Made by a program: the position numbers and the translations under genes
Notes under the pieces: generated by a model
What the model was told of the DNA's origin: nothing
Database searches by the model: none
Seen by the model: the letters and a program-made list of their open reading frames with translations, nothing else
Shown here: piece after piece, positions 37,444 to 46,937 of the stretch
Numbering within the stretch: position 1 is the first letter of the stretch
How the letters are laid out: the number at the start of each line of letters is the position of its first letter
From: Cyclobacteriaceae bacterium
GTDB lineage: Bacteria > Bacteroidota > Bacteroidia > Cytophagales > Cyclobacteriaceae
Length of the DNA stretch: 64,000 nucleotides
Reading direction: 5' to 3'
Assembly (NCBI GenBank): GCA_028285685.1
Contig: JANQOR010000023.1
Location: 186,001-250,000, forward strand

Positions 37444-39129
37444 CTAATCATTGCTCCTAACGAACACAAAATCTCCGCCTTCATCACCGGCATTTTGTAT
37501 TACTCCGAACTGTGGAGCATTGAGCGTATTGTTTATGACGGCTTCTCTTACTTGATAATAGATTTGCCCGGCGCTGACAAATTCGCTATCGTTCTGTTCC
37601 AACCTCTTCAGTAGATACTCCATGAATTTGCTTTTATCTGGGACAGGGGCAATATTCCCACTAGTAATCGCTCTCCTACTCTTCAATCGTGTTGAGTTGT
37701 AAACACCGAGGCCTTTAAGATCTCCTGACCTGGTCTTAAAAATGCTGCCGCTGAAACAAGCATCAGATATAAGTAGTGTGTGTTTTGAATTAATGCCAGA
37801 AATGTAATCTCGTATGGTACTATTAGAAATCCAGTTCGACTTGTTGCTGCTTGTTGAATTTGAAGGAAGCCAGTAACCAACATTCAGGCGATCGTCCCAA
37901 ATACCATGTCCGGCATAAAAAATAAGCAAATGATCATTTTCGGTGACTTTATCAGCAATCTTTTCAAGAGTTTCTAAGATTTCATTTCGTTTGGGATTTG
38001 TCAATAGAAAAGCAGATTCCAGATCAAATGAATATTTGTTTATGAGCAATTGCATCAATTTTTTAGCATCAGTGATGGGACTCTCCAGATCAACTAAAAC
38101 ATTGTCTTCATCCAGGTAGTCGTTAATTCCAATAAATACTCCGTAATAGTTGGAGCTTGGTTCGATCGAATTTTTCGATTCACTATTCCGGTTTGCTATT
38201 GGGTCGATTATTGAAGTTTCAGGTTTTGCGACCTCTGCGATCAAGTCGTCTTTGTAGCTACTATTTTTTGAAAACCAAATCTTGTTATTTAGGTAATCAA
38301 ATGTCAAATTGAACATTTTTAGCACCCGATTGCCCAGAATTCCAGCAACTCTCTTATCTGATTGGATTCCTGATTTTGAGGTGCTAATACCTACTGGGAG
38401 GTTAGAAATAAATTGATTACCAAAAACAAAAGCTTCTACGTTTCCTTCCAGATAGACCATTTTTCGATTTCCCTCACCGACTTGAGATGAACTAACCTCA
38501 CCGATCTTATTGATCAAATCCCTTTCGTTTGCTCCTGGACCGTTCAAATCAAGATGAGTTCCTGCACCAGTCATAACAAAAAATTGATCGTCAAATGACT
38601 CATTTTCACTCAGTATTACTTTAGCCTGGATCGTGGGTATCGAGGTCTTCAAGGAGAAGCGAATAGCATTTCCTTTCTCGGGAGAATCGCCAAAGTCAAA
38701 CAATTCCAGGACAGATCGATCATAATCAACATGGACGACATACTTATACAAGAGGTCATAACCGATTATGCCATCAATACTAATTCCAATTGACTCAGTT
38801 AGAAAACTCATGTCGTATGAGTAAACATTCTTGATCTTCATGGAGTGTGGCCCGAGACGCAAAGAAACATTTTTTGTACGTAAGAAGTCATTTACTTGGG
38901 GAATACGGGTCCGGTCTCCCAAGTGCTTTTTATCCATAACTGTCAGTCCCGAGCCTGAATCGAAAATAAAATTCAGGGGTTGTGAATCATCAACCTTTGC
39001 GGCAATAACAATTTGGTTTTTCACGAGCTTAAAGGGGATACTAGCTGTTGGTGCCTGACCTTCGACAGCAATACATCCAAGGAGCATTGTGAGCAAACAA
39101 ACTAATTTCGATGCCTTTGAGAGGAACAT
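37444..39129 (-). CDS. Exported aspartyl-protease (retropepsin-like) / caspase-family fusion
   Basis: 561 residues. Signal peptide (LVCLLTMLLGCIAVEGQ). Residues about 25-290 look like a two-lobe clan AA aspartyl protease: the first lobe has FIFDSGSGLTVMD (DSG catalytic motif); the second has VMTGAGTHLDL, where the Asp is replaced (TGAG). Residues about 320-555 are a caspase p20-type C14 domain: YYGVFIGINDYLDE, catalytic His in LLIFYAGHGIWDD, catalytic Cys in LLISDACFSGSIFK. So a cysteine protease with Asp- or Arg/Lys-type specificity is joined to a pepsin-like module, exported to the envelope. Role unknown. Confidence 0.78.
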   Translation of the reverse strand: MFLSKASKLVCLLTMLLGCIAVEGQAPTASIPFKLVKNQIVIAAKVDDSQPLNFIFDSGSGLTVMDKKHLGDRTRIPQVNDFLRTKNVSLRLGPHSMKIKNVYSYDMSFLTESIGISIDGIIGYDLLYKYVVHVDYDRSVLELFDFGDSPEKGNAIRFSLKTSIPTIQAKVILSENESFDDQFFVMTGAGTHLDLNGPGANERDLINKIGEVSSSQVGEGNRKMVYLEGNVEAFVFGNQFISNLPVGISTSKSGIQSDKRVAGILGNRVLKMFNLTFDYLNNKIWFSKNSSYKDDLIAEVAKPETSIIDPIANRNSESKNSIEPSSNYYGVFIGINDYLDEDNVLVDLESPITDAKKLMQLLINKYSFDLESAFLLTNPKRNEILETLEKIADKVTENDHLLIFYAGHGIWDDRLNVGYWLPSNSTSSNKSNWISNSTIRDYISGINSKHTLLISDACFSGSIFKTRSGDLKGLGVYNSTRLKSRRAITSGNIAPVPDKSKFMEYLLKRLEQNDSEFVSAGQIYYQVREAVINNTLNAPQFGVIQNAGDEGGDFVFVRSND

Positions 39130-39247
39130 AATCTCAATTTAAGCAATTACAAGTGCACTGCTGGTATGAGGCTTAATGGCAAGCTCATATCAAAACTTTT
39201 ACTATTAATATTTAGCTTAACCTTGTAGGTTTAAAAACACATCAGAA

Positions 39248-39778
39248 ATGTCAAAATTTCCTTTACTGTTTTTATTCTTTGTTTTCTTTTCTTGTAGGCC
39301 CGAAGGCGACAGTGACATCTTGCAATTTGATCCTACTGGACTGGATGTAGCAGAAGATGTTGCAACAGATGCAAGTGGAAAGAAATATCCTGGTTTGGAT
39401 CCAAATAAGATATACTGTGGTCCGGGTTGGGGAAGAAAATTTTGTCGATTTTTAGATAAATATGATGGAAAAAAGTGGACAGATGGAGGTTCATGGATAA
39501 AAGTTTCAAACTTTTCAAACGGAATTTTTATATCCTTCTCTAATCTTGATGGTATTGATTCAAATAGTGAAGGGTGGAAAATAGGTGAAACAACTAATGG
39601 TGGTATAAAATGGAATATAGAAATCAAAAGGGATGAAGTGGATATTTTTTGGTTTCGTTATGATTATTATGGGTCTGGTGAAGAAATTGAATATTCTCTA
39701 ACTTATAAATGTGAAGTAGTTGATGGTTCACTTACTTTTTCAAGTACTGCAGGTCATAAATTTATCTTCTCTCCATAG
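39248..39778 (+). CDS. Small lipoprotein of unknown function, opposite strand
   Basis: 176 residues. Lipoprotein signal (FPLLFLFFVFFSCRPEGDSD), then a region rich in Gly, Trp and aromatic residues (WGRKFCRFLDKYDGKKWTDG) and strands to the C-terminus. No family recognised. It is the only plus-strand gene between 35.4 and 64 kb and is visibly more AT-rich than its neighbours, which suggests separate origin. Convergent with the CPBP-TPR gene, 49 bp between stops. Confidence 0.6.
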   Translation: MSKFPLLFLFFVFFSCRPEGDSDILQFDPTGLDVAEDVATDASGKKYPGLDPNKIYCGPGWGRKFCRFLDKYDGKKWTDGGSWIKVSNFSNGIFISFSNLDGIDSNSEGWKIGETTNGGIKWNIEIKRDEVDIFWFRYDYYGSGEEIEYSLTYKCEVVDGSLTFSSTAGHKFIFSP

Positions 39779-39827
39779 TTGACACAGGCGAAATAGACAC
39801 TATGTGCTAGATAGTTTGTTACGCGCT

Positions 39828-41759
39828 TTATCCGCAGTAGTACGAAAGATTTTCTTGAGCATCTTCGTTTCCCAAGAAGGCAGATTGGTTAAGATATTCG
39901 CATCCTTTATTATAGTCTTCAAGGAAAAAATGCGAATAAGCAAGATTTAGATAAAGATCAGGATTTTCAGGGTTGAATTCGATGCTTTTTTCAAACTCCT
40001 TGATTGCGTTGTAGTAATCTTCTTTTTCGTAGTAGTTCAAGCCTCTTAGGTAAAATCTAACAGGGCTCTTGGAGCCCATCTCGATTGCTTTTGTCATTAC
40101 GACATTGGATGAATCATATTTCCCCAATCCTGTATAAGTCATTGCCAAAACTTCATATGCCTCAATAAAATTTGGATCAATAGCTATCGCTAACTCCAAA
40201 TTTTCCAAAGATTGGTCAAAATTCTTCATTTTAAGATAAGCCCTTCCCAATCCGTAATATGCTTCACTATTTGATATGTTCCTCTGTATAGCCTCCTCAA
40301 AGTCGGATATGGCCAATTCAGGTTCTTCAATTCCTAAGTAGCAACTTCCTCTACTCCGATAGACTCTCGAAGTTTGGATATTTTCTGCTATTGCGATGGT
40401 TAGATCCTCAATGCATTCATTGAATTTAGAAGTTTGTTTTGCAGCCAATCCTCTATTTCTTATTGCACCATAAAAAGTGGAATCAATTTGTACTGCATGA
40501 TCGTAATCGTTCCAAGCACTATCGTAATTATCTAAACTGTAGTAGATATTTCCACGGTGATTTATGAATTCAGCATCTCTACTTCCTTCAGAAATTGCTT
40601 TGCTGATAAGATCCATTGCCTTAGGATATGAATCCATGTAATAGTATTGTTTAGAATAGTTGTAGTAGTCCCTAGATGTTTTTGGGGAGATTGCAACCCC
40701 AATTGTTATTACAAAAATTAAACTTCCAAATACCCACTTTGGTAAGCGAGGTATGTTTCTCGGTCTAAAGAGCCATCCACTATTTATTTTTGGTATGCTG
40801 TAAATGCCAAGTAAGACCGTGCTCCAGTTGAAATAGAACATCTTTCCATCATCTATAAATACAGCAGAAATGTTCATGAAAAAATGAAGAAGGACTACTA
40901 ATGGAAAATTTCTGAGCTTAACATAGAGAATTGATGTGAAGTAGGAATAAAGAAAAGTTTTAATTAGATGACTCGTGCTTATACCTCCAAATTCGGCTAT
41001 TTGGATTGGAATATGAGCTGCGGCAAATAGAATTGCTACTATAAAAAATATTAATCTACGATTTCCAGCTGAATCACCAACCCGTAGAAGCAATTGTGTA
41101 AGCAGAAGCCATTTGAATATAAGTTCTTCAGTAAAAGCAATTAGTCCCCCAAACCAGAAATTCTTGAGTAGCTCTCTTGCACTTTTATTATCTGCGATCA
41201 GTGTAATGGTCATTTTGCTTGAAAAAAGCCACTCCCAGATAGAAATGATTAATATCGAGAAGAAGAGAACTTTCAAAGCCACATAGATATGCTTTGATTT
41301 GACGGTCAAAAATTTGTTTAGATTTTCTTTTGAAGTCACGAAGAGGAAGAAAATAATTATCGATTCAATTAAATAAGTGATACCTCCATGTGATAAGATT
41401 GTTTGGGTAGCAAGATGTATTTTTCTGTAGAGGGTGGTCTCATTCAGGTATGTATTGGAATACCATAGAAGAGGAACAAACAAACTAAAGAACAGAATTA
41501 TGCGGATTGACGATTTTTTGTCGGATATCATCTTATGCCAAACATGATACTCCCTTTCTAAGAAGGATCGCCTTTTGCTTTTTTTTTGGGTTTCAATATC
41601 AGATGACTCTGGAAATGGATTTTCAATATTATATCCTCGCTGTTGAAGAATATGAAAGGCTGCTAAAACAGCTTCTTTTTTATAATGTTCCTTCCTATTT
41701 ACTCGTTGAAGTAGATTTTCATCTGATAATTCTTTAAAACGATCGTAAAAAGTTTGCAC
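39828..41759 (-). CDS. CPBP-family intramembrane protease-like protein with TPR tail
   Basis: 643 residues from a GTG start that abuts the stop of the gene upstream. An N-terminal soluble part is followed by about eight transmembrane helices (85-360), including the CPBP motif region FGGLIAFTEELIFKWLLLTQ (EExxFK; the usual Arg is Lys) and ILFAAAHIP (FxxxH). Residues about 370-640 hold about seven tetratricopeptide repeats (YYSLDNYDSAWNDYDHAVQI, then AYYGLGRAYLKMKNFDQSLE). CPBP proteins include Rce1-type proteases and bacteriocin-immunity proteins. The fusion to TPRs suggests protein-protein recruitment at the membrane. Confidence 0.75.
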   Translation of the reverse strand: MQTFYDRFKELSDENLLQRVNRKEHYKKEAVLAAFHILQQRGYNIENPFPESSDIETQKKSKRRSFLEREYHVWHKMISDKKSSIRIILFFSLFVPLLWYSNTYLNETTLYRKIHLATQTILSHGGITYLIESIIIFFLFVTSKENLNKFLTVKSKHIYVALKVLFFSILIISIWEWLFSSKMTITLIADNKSARELLKNFWFGGLIAFTEELIFKWLLLTQLLLRVGDSAGNRRLIFFIVAILFAAAHIPIQIAEFGGISTSHLIKTFLYSYFTSILYVKLRNFPLVVLLHFFMNISAVFIDDGKMFYFNWSTVLLGIYSIPKINSGWLFRPRNIPRLPKWVFGSLIFVITIGVAISPKTSRDYYNYSKQYYYMDSYPKAMDLISKAISEGSRDAEFINHRGNIYYSLDNYDSAWNDYDHAVQIDSTFYGAIRNRGLAAKQTSKFNECIEDLTIAIAENIQTSRVYRSRGSCYLGIEEPELAISDFEEAIQRNISNSEAYYGLGRAYLKMKNFDQSLENLELAIAIDPNFIEAYEVLAMTYTGLGKYDSSNVVMTKAIEMGSKSPVRFYLRGLNYYEKEDYYNAIKEFEKSIEFNPENPDLYLNLAYSHFFLEDYNKGCEYLNQSAFLGNEDAQENLSYYCG

Positions 41760-42374
41760 CTATAAAACCTTAAATCTGTAGTAGTCGGCTTTGATTCCTG
41801 TACCTCCAGACTTAGCGAACAATCTTAAAGTTTCCCAACTTTTGGCTCTGAAAGAACCTTCTCCTACTTTTTTTTCATTGACGTAAAACTTGAAAGAACT
41901 TCCATTTACCGTAAGTCTTAGTGTTACTGGCGTATTGTAGTCAAACGATAAGCCGTCAATTGCTTGTTCAACAATTGGTCTTTCAGCTTGTGCATTGTAA
42001 TCATATTCTGAGATGTAAACTTCACCTTTTCTATTTAGGCTAAATTCATAATTTAGTGAGGCACTGTAGAGAATAAATCCAAATCCAGCTTCCAGTCCTC
42101 CATCAATAACCTCCATAGATGTTGAAAATTGCCAACTGGTGGGAAGTGACCACATAATGGACTGATCTCTAGGGCCATTGCTAGAATAATTTGCAGCGGT
42201 GTCCAACGATTTGAGAATCAATTTACCTTCAGATATCTCAGTATGATGTGCTTCTGTCCATTCCTCAACCCATCCAAGTTGATTCTGATTGAATTCTTCG
42301 TTGAGCAGATATTCACTTGAGTTCTGCGAACAGGAAATTGCCAGTAACAGAAATGATAGATAGATTATTTTCAT
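41760..42374 (-). CDS. Lipoprotein with concanavalin-like beta-sandwich, unknown
   Basis: 204 residues with a lipoprotein signal (YLSFLLLAISCSQNSSE). The mature part is a jelly-roll-like domain: EEFNQNQLGWVEEW, then strands ending in VTLRLTVNGSSFKFYVNEKK and GIKADYYRFKV, the layout seen in DUF1080/LamG-type domains of glycan-active proteins. No catalytic residues recognised. Its stop touches the start of the CPBP-TPR gene, so the two are co-translated. Confidence 0.6.
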   Translation of the reverse strand: MKIIYLSFLLLAISCSQNSSEYLLNEEFNQNQLGWVEEWTEAHHTEISEGKLILKSLDTAANYSSNGPRDQSIMWSLPTSWQFSTSMEVIDGGLEAGFGFILYSASLNYEFSLNRKGEVYISEYDYNAQAERPIVEQAIDGLSFDYNTPVTLRLTVNGSSFKFYVNEKKVGEGSFRAKSWETLRLFAKSGGTGIKADYYRFKVL

Positions 42375-42389
42375 TGATTCTCTTTTTTA

Positions 42390-42619
42390 TAGACGGGAAT
42401 TGGCCCATCAGGTCCCAGCTAATGTGCGTATCCAATCCCGATAACTATCGAGAATCTACGCGAACTGCTGTGAAAAACTAAGCTAGCAAAGCTGCGACCC
42501 CAACACAACATTATCTGCGAAAAACTACGGTATAAAAGACAGGGCCCAATAGCTGGGGAGTAGCTAGGTGCAAGCCCGATAGCTATCGGGAGACATATGC
42601 TTTTTAGCGTTGGTTAGAG
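42390..42619 (-). repeat. Degenerate attC-like site (long form)
   Basis: Spacer between the lipoprotein and the 42632 gene. One edge has the GTTAG core at 42613-42617; the other (CAGCTAATGTGCGTATCC at 42416-42433) matches the long elements at 47361 and 52131 but lacks a clean CTAAC. It contains two copies of a CCCGATAGCTATCGGG-type palindrome (42434 and 42582 areas, the first mutated). Confidence 0.45.
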
Positions 42620-42631
42620 ACAGTAGTTCCT

Positions 42632-43123
42632 TCAATTAAAATAGTAGCTCAGTGTCAAGGTTGTCGCTTTCTCCTTCCGTTCTATGATAATTCCTTCTGT
42701 AATTCTGTTACCGAATTCATCGATTGGAAAAGTGTATATAATCATATTATTCGTTCTCTCACTCTCTACTACTACTCCTGCTTCCAAAGGTTCTTTGAAG
42801 AATTTAACTTCGAACAATTTAGTTAATTCAAGTGCTTTGGATAACCAAAACTTTTCGTTATCCAACTCAACCGCGTTCGTTGTTCGAAAAATAAGAGAAG
42901 TTGTAAAATGATAGCATCCTCCCATCTGGAGTTGAAGAGACTCATCATCACTCAGTCTGGCAATTGCTATATTTTCTTCCTCAATCCAGGTGAATTTATA
43001 AGTGGTATTGGCTCTTTCAATCCAATCGGTTGTAAGACCTTCGTAGTCATTATTAAATACACAATCATCTTGCGTAAGTGTGAAAAAGGGCACAAGAAGA
43101 ATGACAGACAAAAACTTGCTCAT
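42632..43123 (-). CDS. Exported protein of unknown function (cassette-like)
   Basis: 163 residues with a signal peptide (FLSVILLVPFFTLTQ). Mature part: Cys in QDDCVFNNDYEGLTTDWIER and MGGCYHFTTSLIFR, alternating strands, and a C-terminal strand TEGIIIERKEKATTLTLSYY. No family recognised. Flanked by attC-like repeats on both sides, with 15 bp between its stop codon and the GTTAG core, so it fits the gene-cassette pattern. Confidence 0.55.
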   Translation of the reverse strand: MSKFLSVILLVPFFTLTQDDCVFNNDYEGLTTDWIERANTTYKFTWIEEENIAIARLSDDESLQLQMGGCYHFTTSLIFRTTNAVELDNEKFWLSKALELTKLFEVKFFKEPLEAGVVVESERTNNMIIYTFPIDEFGNRITEGIIIERKEKATTLTLSYYFN

Positions 43124-43133
43124 GGGGAATTGT

Positions 43134-43356
43134 CGCTAATGTCTAGCTAGCGGGCGTGCGCCCACAAGCTGTGAATAGCTCTAAGATAACGTAGCTGCCC
43201 AACACCCACAACGGGACTACAAAGACGTTCAGAAGAAAAATCCAGAAGCAAGGCAGTTGCTAGAAAGGAAGACACTTTCAGAATGGGTAGCGGGAGCAAC
43301 GCAGATGAAACTGACAGAAAGATGCTCAGGCGGATTCGAGCTAGCAATTGTTAGAT
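43134..43356 (-). repeat. attC-like site G
   Basis: Inverted-repeat spacer of about 220 bp. Outer cores: CTAAT (43136-43140, degenerate) and GTTAG (43350-43354). The next arms (TCTAGCTAGCGG and its partner ending GAGCTAGCAAT) pair through GCTAGC. It sits between two unrelated genes on the same strand, 13 bp from the next start and 7 bp from the preceding stop. Confidence 0.6.
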
Positions 43357-43360
43357 GTCG

Positions 43361-43876
43361 TTACCTATTAAGAAGCACTTTCATTGGCTCTGATTGTTCC
43401 AATTCAATAAGTTTAGAAGTTGACCAGTTCGTGTTCTCTAAACCAAGTTCCGGGGTCTTGTCAGTAATAGTTCGAATCAGCAGTTTTTCGTTACAGCTTT
43501 CAATTGCGATTAAAGACGAGCCCATTTCTTTACGCTCAGAAGTCAATAGAAACTTTTCCGCGTTTTCGTCAACCTCGGCTTCCCAGTTGTATGCGTTTAC
43601 AACTTCTATTGGGTCAAAGTAAAGCGTTAAGGAATCCTTAGTCACCACGTAGTTACCTCTATAGTAATATGTGCTTCCCTGACAAGTTGGGATGTAGTAA
43701 AATAAGTTATTGGCCACAAAGATTAAGTCGGCTGAGCAACAATCGCAGCGACCTAAACCTTGACAGTTCTCTTCGTCAAAATCTGTTGTTAGCTTGAATG
43801 CTTTTCCTATGAAGTGTTCTTGTGAGTAGCTGACATTCAAAGCAAAGACAAATATGAAAGCGGGAATTATTTTCAT
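43361..43876 (-). CDS. Exported Cys-rich protein of unknown function (cassette-like)
   Basis: 171 residues, signal peptide (IIPAFIFVFALNVSYSQ). The mature start contains a Cys-dense stretch (EENCQGLGRCDCCSADLIFV), possibly metal-binding or disulfide-linked, followed by strands (FYYIPTCQGSTYYYRGNYVV). No family recognised. Stop codon 7 bp from attC-like site G; start codon 15 bp from site F. Confidence 0.55.
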   Translation of the reverse strand: MKIIPAFIFVFALNVSYSQEHFIGKAFKLTTDFDEENCQGLGRCDCCSADLIFVANNLFYYIPTCQGSTYYYRGNYVVTKDSLTLYFDPIEVVNAYNWEAEVDENAEKFLLTSERKEMGSSLIAIESCNEKLLIRTITDKTPELGLENTNWSTSKLIELEQSEPMKVLLNR

Positions 43877-43888
43877 TGTGAGAAATGC

Positions 43889-44000
43889 ATCTAACGCTCA
43901 ACTAAAATGCTTATGCGCCCCGTTGCTAGGAGCCTGAGGTTACCGATTCGCACAGTCGTATCTAAGAGCTCAGTTCTCATATTCATTTTACTTGTTAGCG
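43889..44000 (-). repeat. attC-like site F
   Basis: A 112-bp inverted-repeat spacer. Cores: CTAAC (43891-43895) and GTTAG (43994-43998). Inner arms ACTAAAATGCTTATG (43901-43915) and the complement of AGTAAAATGAATATG (43978-43992) pair at 12 of 15 positions. The TAA stop of the FG-GAP gene lies inside the GTTAG core (TTA at 43995-43997). Confidence 0.72.
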
Positions 44001-46934
44001 ACTTTGTTTAATTATTTTTTGGGCTAAAATCAATTCTCCTTTGTCGGATATCTTAAGTAGATATATTCCATCTTGAATAGAATTGAGGTCAATATAGTTG
44101 GCGATTTTTGCAGGCTCTAAAATTATTGTTTTTTGCCCACCTAGATTGGTTATTTCAATGGTGAATTGATTATCTCTTCCACCGGACTCAATATACAATT
44201 GGTTGGCAAAGGGATTTGGGTAGATCGAAAAGGTATGTTCACTAACTCCATCCATTGTGCTCAGAATTTTAGAAACTTCTATCTCAATGGCGGTCTGATC
44301 GCTTTCATCTTCTCCATCAGAAACGGATATTAACACAGAAATTACACCAACAAAATCAGTTACTGGAGTAATTTCATTATCAGATACAGAATAGTTTTGA
44401 CCATCAAATACAGTCAGAATAAAATCGTCGGGGAAAGTATTGTCTGGGTCGTCAATGATTAAATCATTAATAGTGAGTGTAAGCGGAGTGCCTTCAGGTG
44501 TAGTAAGTGTTGATGCTGTTCCCGTTATAGAGGGAATATCATTGACTGGAGCAACTTCTACTTCTAATATGAACTGATTACTCTCGTCTTGTCCATCATT
44601 AACCGTAAGTGGAATCTCTAATATTCCATTGAAGTCTACATCTGGAGTTACATCAAGGTTGTTCAATGTGTAATTAGTACCTTCATAAAGGGTCATTGAA
44701 AAATCGTCCGGATAGACTCCATCAATATTAGAGACCGAGATATCGGTTAATGAAATGGTGATAGGTGCTTCTTCGTGTGTAGATAAATCAACCTGACTAA
44801 CTATTTCGGGTATGTCATTTACAGGAGTGACAATTATTTCAAGGTTAAATATTGGGCTATTATCTTCTCCATCATTGACCTGGATAGGAACTTCAAGCGT
44901 ACCATTGAAATCTACATCGGGAGTCAACAGGTTACTTTCAAATGAATAATTATCTCCTTCTAAGATCTCAAGAGAAAAGCCGCTTGGAAATGGGACGTCA
45001 AGGTTGGTGACTGAAACGGCATCTAGTGAAACATTAATTGGAGTATCTTCTTCTGTACTCAGTTCTATTATCTGATTAGTAATCTCAGGAACATCATTAA
45101 CATTTTCGATCGTGACGGTTAATTCGTAGGTATTACTTTCATCCAGTTGGTCTTTGACTATTACAGGAATAGTTATATCTCCAAAAAAGTCTTTCAATGG
45201 TGTAATGGTATTACCAGAAAAAATGTAATTAGCTCCTCCTTGAATGATAATACTAAAATCATCTGGAAACGAACTGTCTGGATCAGTAACTGAGATGTCA
45301 TCAAATATTATGTCAAAAGGGGTTTCTTCTAGCTGAGAGGATTTCGTGATTGAGTTAATAACTGGTGGAAAGTTGACATGAAAAAAACTTTCTTCTGAAA
45401 AAGAAGAGCCTTGAAAGCCATTATCTATGGCTTGAACACTCCAGTAATAATCACCAGGCTCCATGAATCTGTTAAGGAAATGTGTAGAGCCATATCCAAG
45501 ATTACCATTTTCGACTATTTTTCGCTTGCCAGAAGAGAAACTATTTGATGAAATAACTGTGTCAGTCTCTGTTCTGAGGTACCAATTATAAGTGAGTGTT
45601 TCACTATTGGTCTCAGAATCGGTGCTAGGACTCCAGCTGATTTCAAAACGATCGTCGACCAATTCAGCAATTAAATTTGTAGGAGTAGTTGGGGCTGAAT
45701 TTGTGAGTGTACCTTGATTAATAAATATTAAGGTTGTTTTAGTTTCGAAGGTACTTTCATACGTACCTGATATTGCCAAATCCAAATCCAAATCATTGTC
45801 AAAGTCACCCCATTTTATAGAACCACTTGCAATTCCCGGTAAATTCTCACCTGTAACTTCAGTAAAAGAGCCGTTATCGTTTGAATAAACCTTTCCAAAC
45901 CTTACATCCGAATTATCTTGAAATATGTTTCCAATTATGGCAACATCTGAAAAGCCATTATTATCAAAATCTCCAATTGAATGATATCCAAATATTGTTG
46001 GGTCAATGGGGTTGGAATCGTCGAAAGAAAAACCGTTTCCATTTTGATTGGTATAAAATCTTGTCAAAGATTCTTTTCTAAAAGATGTTGGAGAAGTTTG
46101 TAGTCTATATTCTCCGGTCATTGAAATCTCCGGGAAACCGTCACCATTTATGTCAAATACTTGGAGATTACCATTTCCATTGGTCAGTCCTAATGTATCT
46201 AGAACTTCTTTTTCAAGAAAGTTTCCATTGTTTCTATAAAATCGGGTTTCAGAATTTGTAACTCTTCCCTCCACTATATCTTCATATGCTCCCGTTAACA
46301 CAATCTCCGACTGTCCATCTAGATCGTAATCAATTGGAAGTATACTTTGAGTGTAAAACCCATAGGGGTTATCATCAAATTCATGCTCAGTAAAGAAGCC
46401 ATCATCGTTCAAGTAAATAGCAGTTTTAAAAAACCAACCACCGTTTCTGCCTTGAACTAATTTCTGGCCTGAGAAAATGACATCTAAGTCACCATCATTA
46501 TCAAAGTCGATCATATGACCATCCCCTCCAAAATCATTTAGAGTTACTTCTAACTCAATCAATCCATTTTCACTAAACTTATTTAAGTAAATAGCAGTAA
46601 TACCTTCACTAGAAAATGATCCTTTACTTATTAAGAAATCGACATAACCGTCTCCGTTAAAATCTTTGTAATCTACAATTATCATCCGATCTCCAAAAAG
46701 ACCTTCGACTTTTGTAAAAGTGTTTCCTCCTTCGTTTATATAAAGAAAGTTTGGATTGCTTGAGCCATTCTCCCTTTGCAATAAATCTAAATCCCCATCC
46801 GAGTCAATATCAAGCCAATCTACTTGACCAGCAAGGTCTTCAAATCCAGCATCAAATTCCGAGAATATCTGAGAGTTAGCTGAGTAAGTAGAAATAAGGA
46901 TTAAAAATGAAAAGATATACTTCGAGTTGGACAC
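43995..46934 (-). CDS. Type IX-secreted FG-GAP / cadherin-like repeat protein
   Basis: 979 residues. Signal peptide (FSFLILISTYSANSQ). An FG-GAP/VCBS-type propeller (about 20-430) has repeating calcium-site motifs (DIDSDGDLDLL, DFDNDGDLDVIFSG, DFNGDGYVDFLI). A fibronectin III-like domain (about 435-545) follows, then four cadherin-like/VCBS repeats (550-900; each ends like DVDFNGTLEVPIQVNDGED). A type A C-terminal sorting signal (HTFSIYPNPFANQLYIES, about 905-979) marks it as secreted by the type IX system and attached to the surface or released. Probable adhesin or surface structural protein. Its stop is inside an attC-like core. Confidence 0.85.
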   Translation of the reverse strand: MSNSKYIFSFLILISTYSANSQIFSEFDAGFEDLAGQVDWLDIDSDGDLDLLQRENGSSNPNFLYINEGGNTFTKVEGLFGDRMIIVDYKDFNGDGYVDFLISKGSFSSEGITAIYLNKFSENGLIELEVTLNDFGGDGHMIDFDNDGDLDVIFSGQKLVQGRNGGWFFKTAIYLNDDGFFTEHEFDDNPYGFYTQSILPIDYDLDGQSEIVLTGAYEDIVEGRVTNSETRFYRNNGNFLEKEVLDTLGLTNGNGNLQVFDINGDGFPEISMTGEYRLQTSPTSFRKESLTRFYTNQNGNGFSFDDSNPIDPTIFGYHSIGDFDNNGFSDVAIIGNIFQDNSDVRFGKVYSNDNGSFTEVTGENLPGIASGSIKWGDFDNDLDLDLAISGTYESTFETKTTLIFINQGTLTNSAPTTPTNLIAELVDDRFEISWSPSTDSETNSETLTYNWYLRTETDTVISSNSFSSGKRKIVENGNLGYGSTHFLNRFMEPGDYYWSVQAIDNGFQGSSFSEESFFHVNFPPVINSITKSSQLEETPFDIIFDDISVTDPDSSFPDDFSIIIQGGANYIFSGNTITPLKDFFGDITIPVIVKDQLDESNTYELTVTIENVNDVPEITNQIIELSTEEDTPINVSLDAVSVTNLDVPFPSGFSLEILEGDNYSFESNLLTPDVDFNGTLEVPIQVNDGEDNSPIFNLEIIVTPVNDIPEIVSQVDLSTHEEAPITISLTDISVSNIDGVYPDDFSMTLYEGTNYTLNNLDVTPDVDFNGILEIPLTVNDGQDESNQFILEVEVAPVNDIPSITGTASTLTTPEGTPLTLTINDLIIDDPDNTFPDDFILTVFDGQNYSVSDNEITPVTDFVGVISVLISVSDGEDESDQTAIEIEVSKILSTMDGVSEHTFSIYPNPFANQLYIESGGRDNQFTIEITNLGGQKTIILEPAKIANYIDLNSIQDGIYLLKISDKGELILAQKIIKQSR

Positions 46935-46937
46935 TGT

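Noticed and set aside
42582..42600. CCCGATAGCTATCGGG palindromes as protein-binding operators
   Set aside because: They occur only within the shared long repeat elements and appear in mutated form in other copies, so they look like parts of the repeat and not independent regulatory sites.
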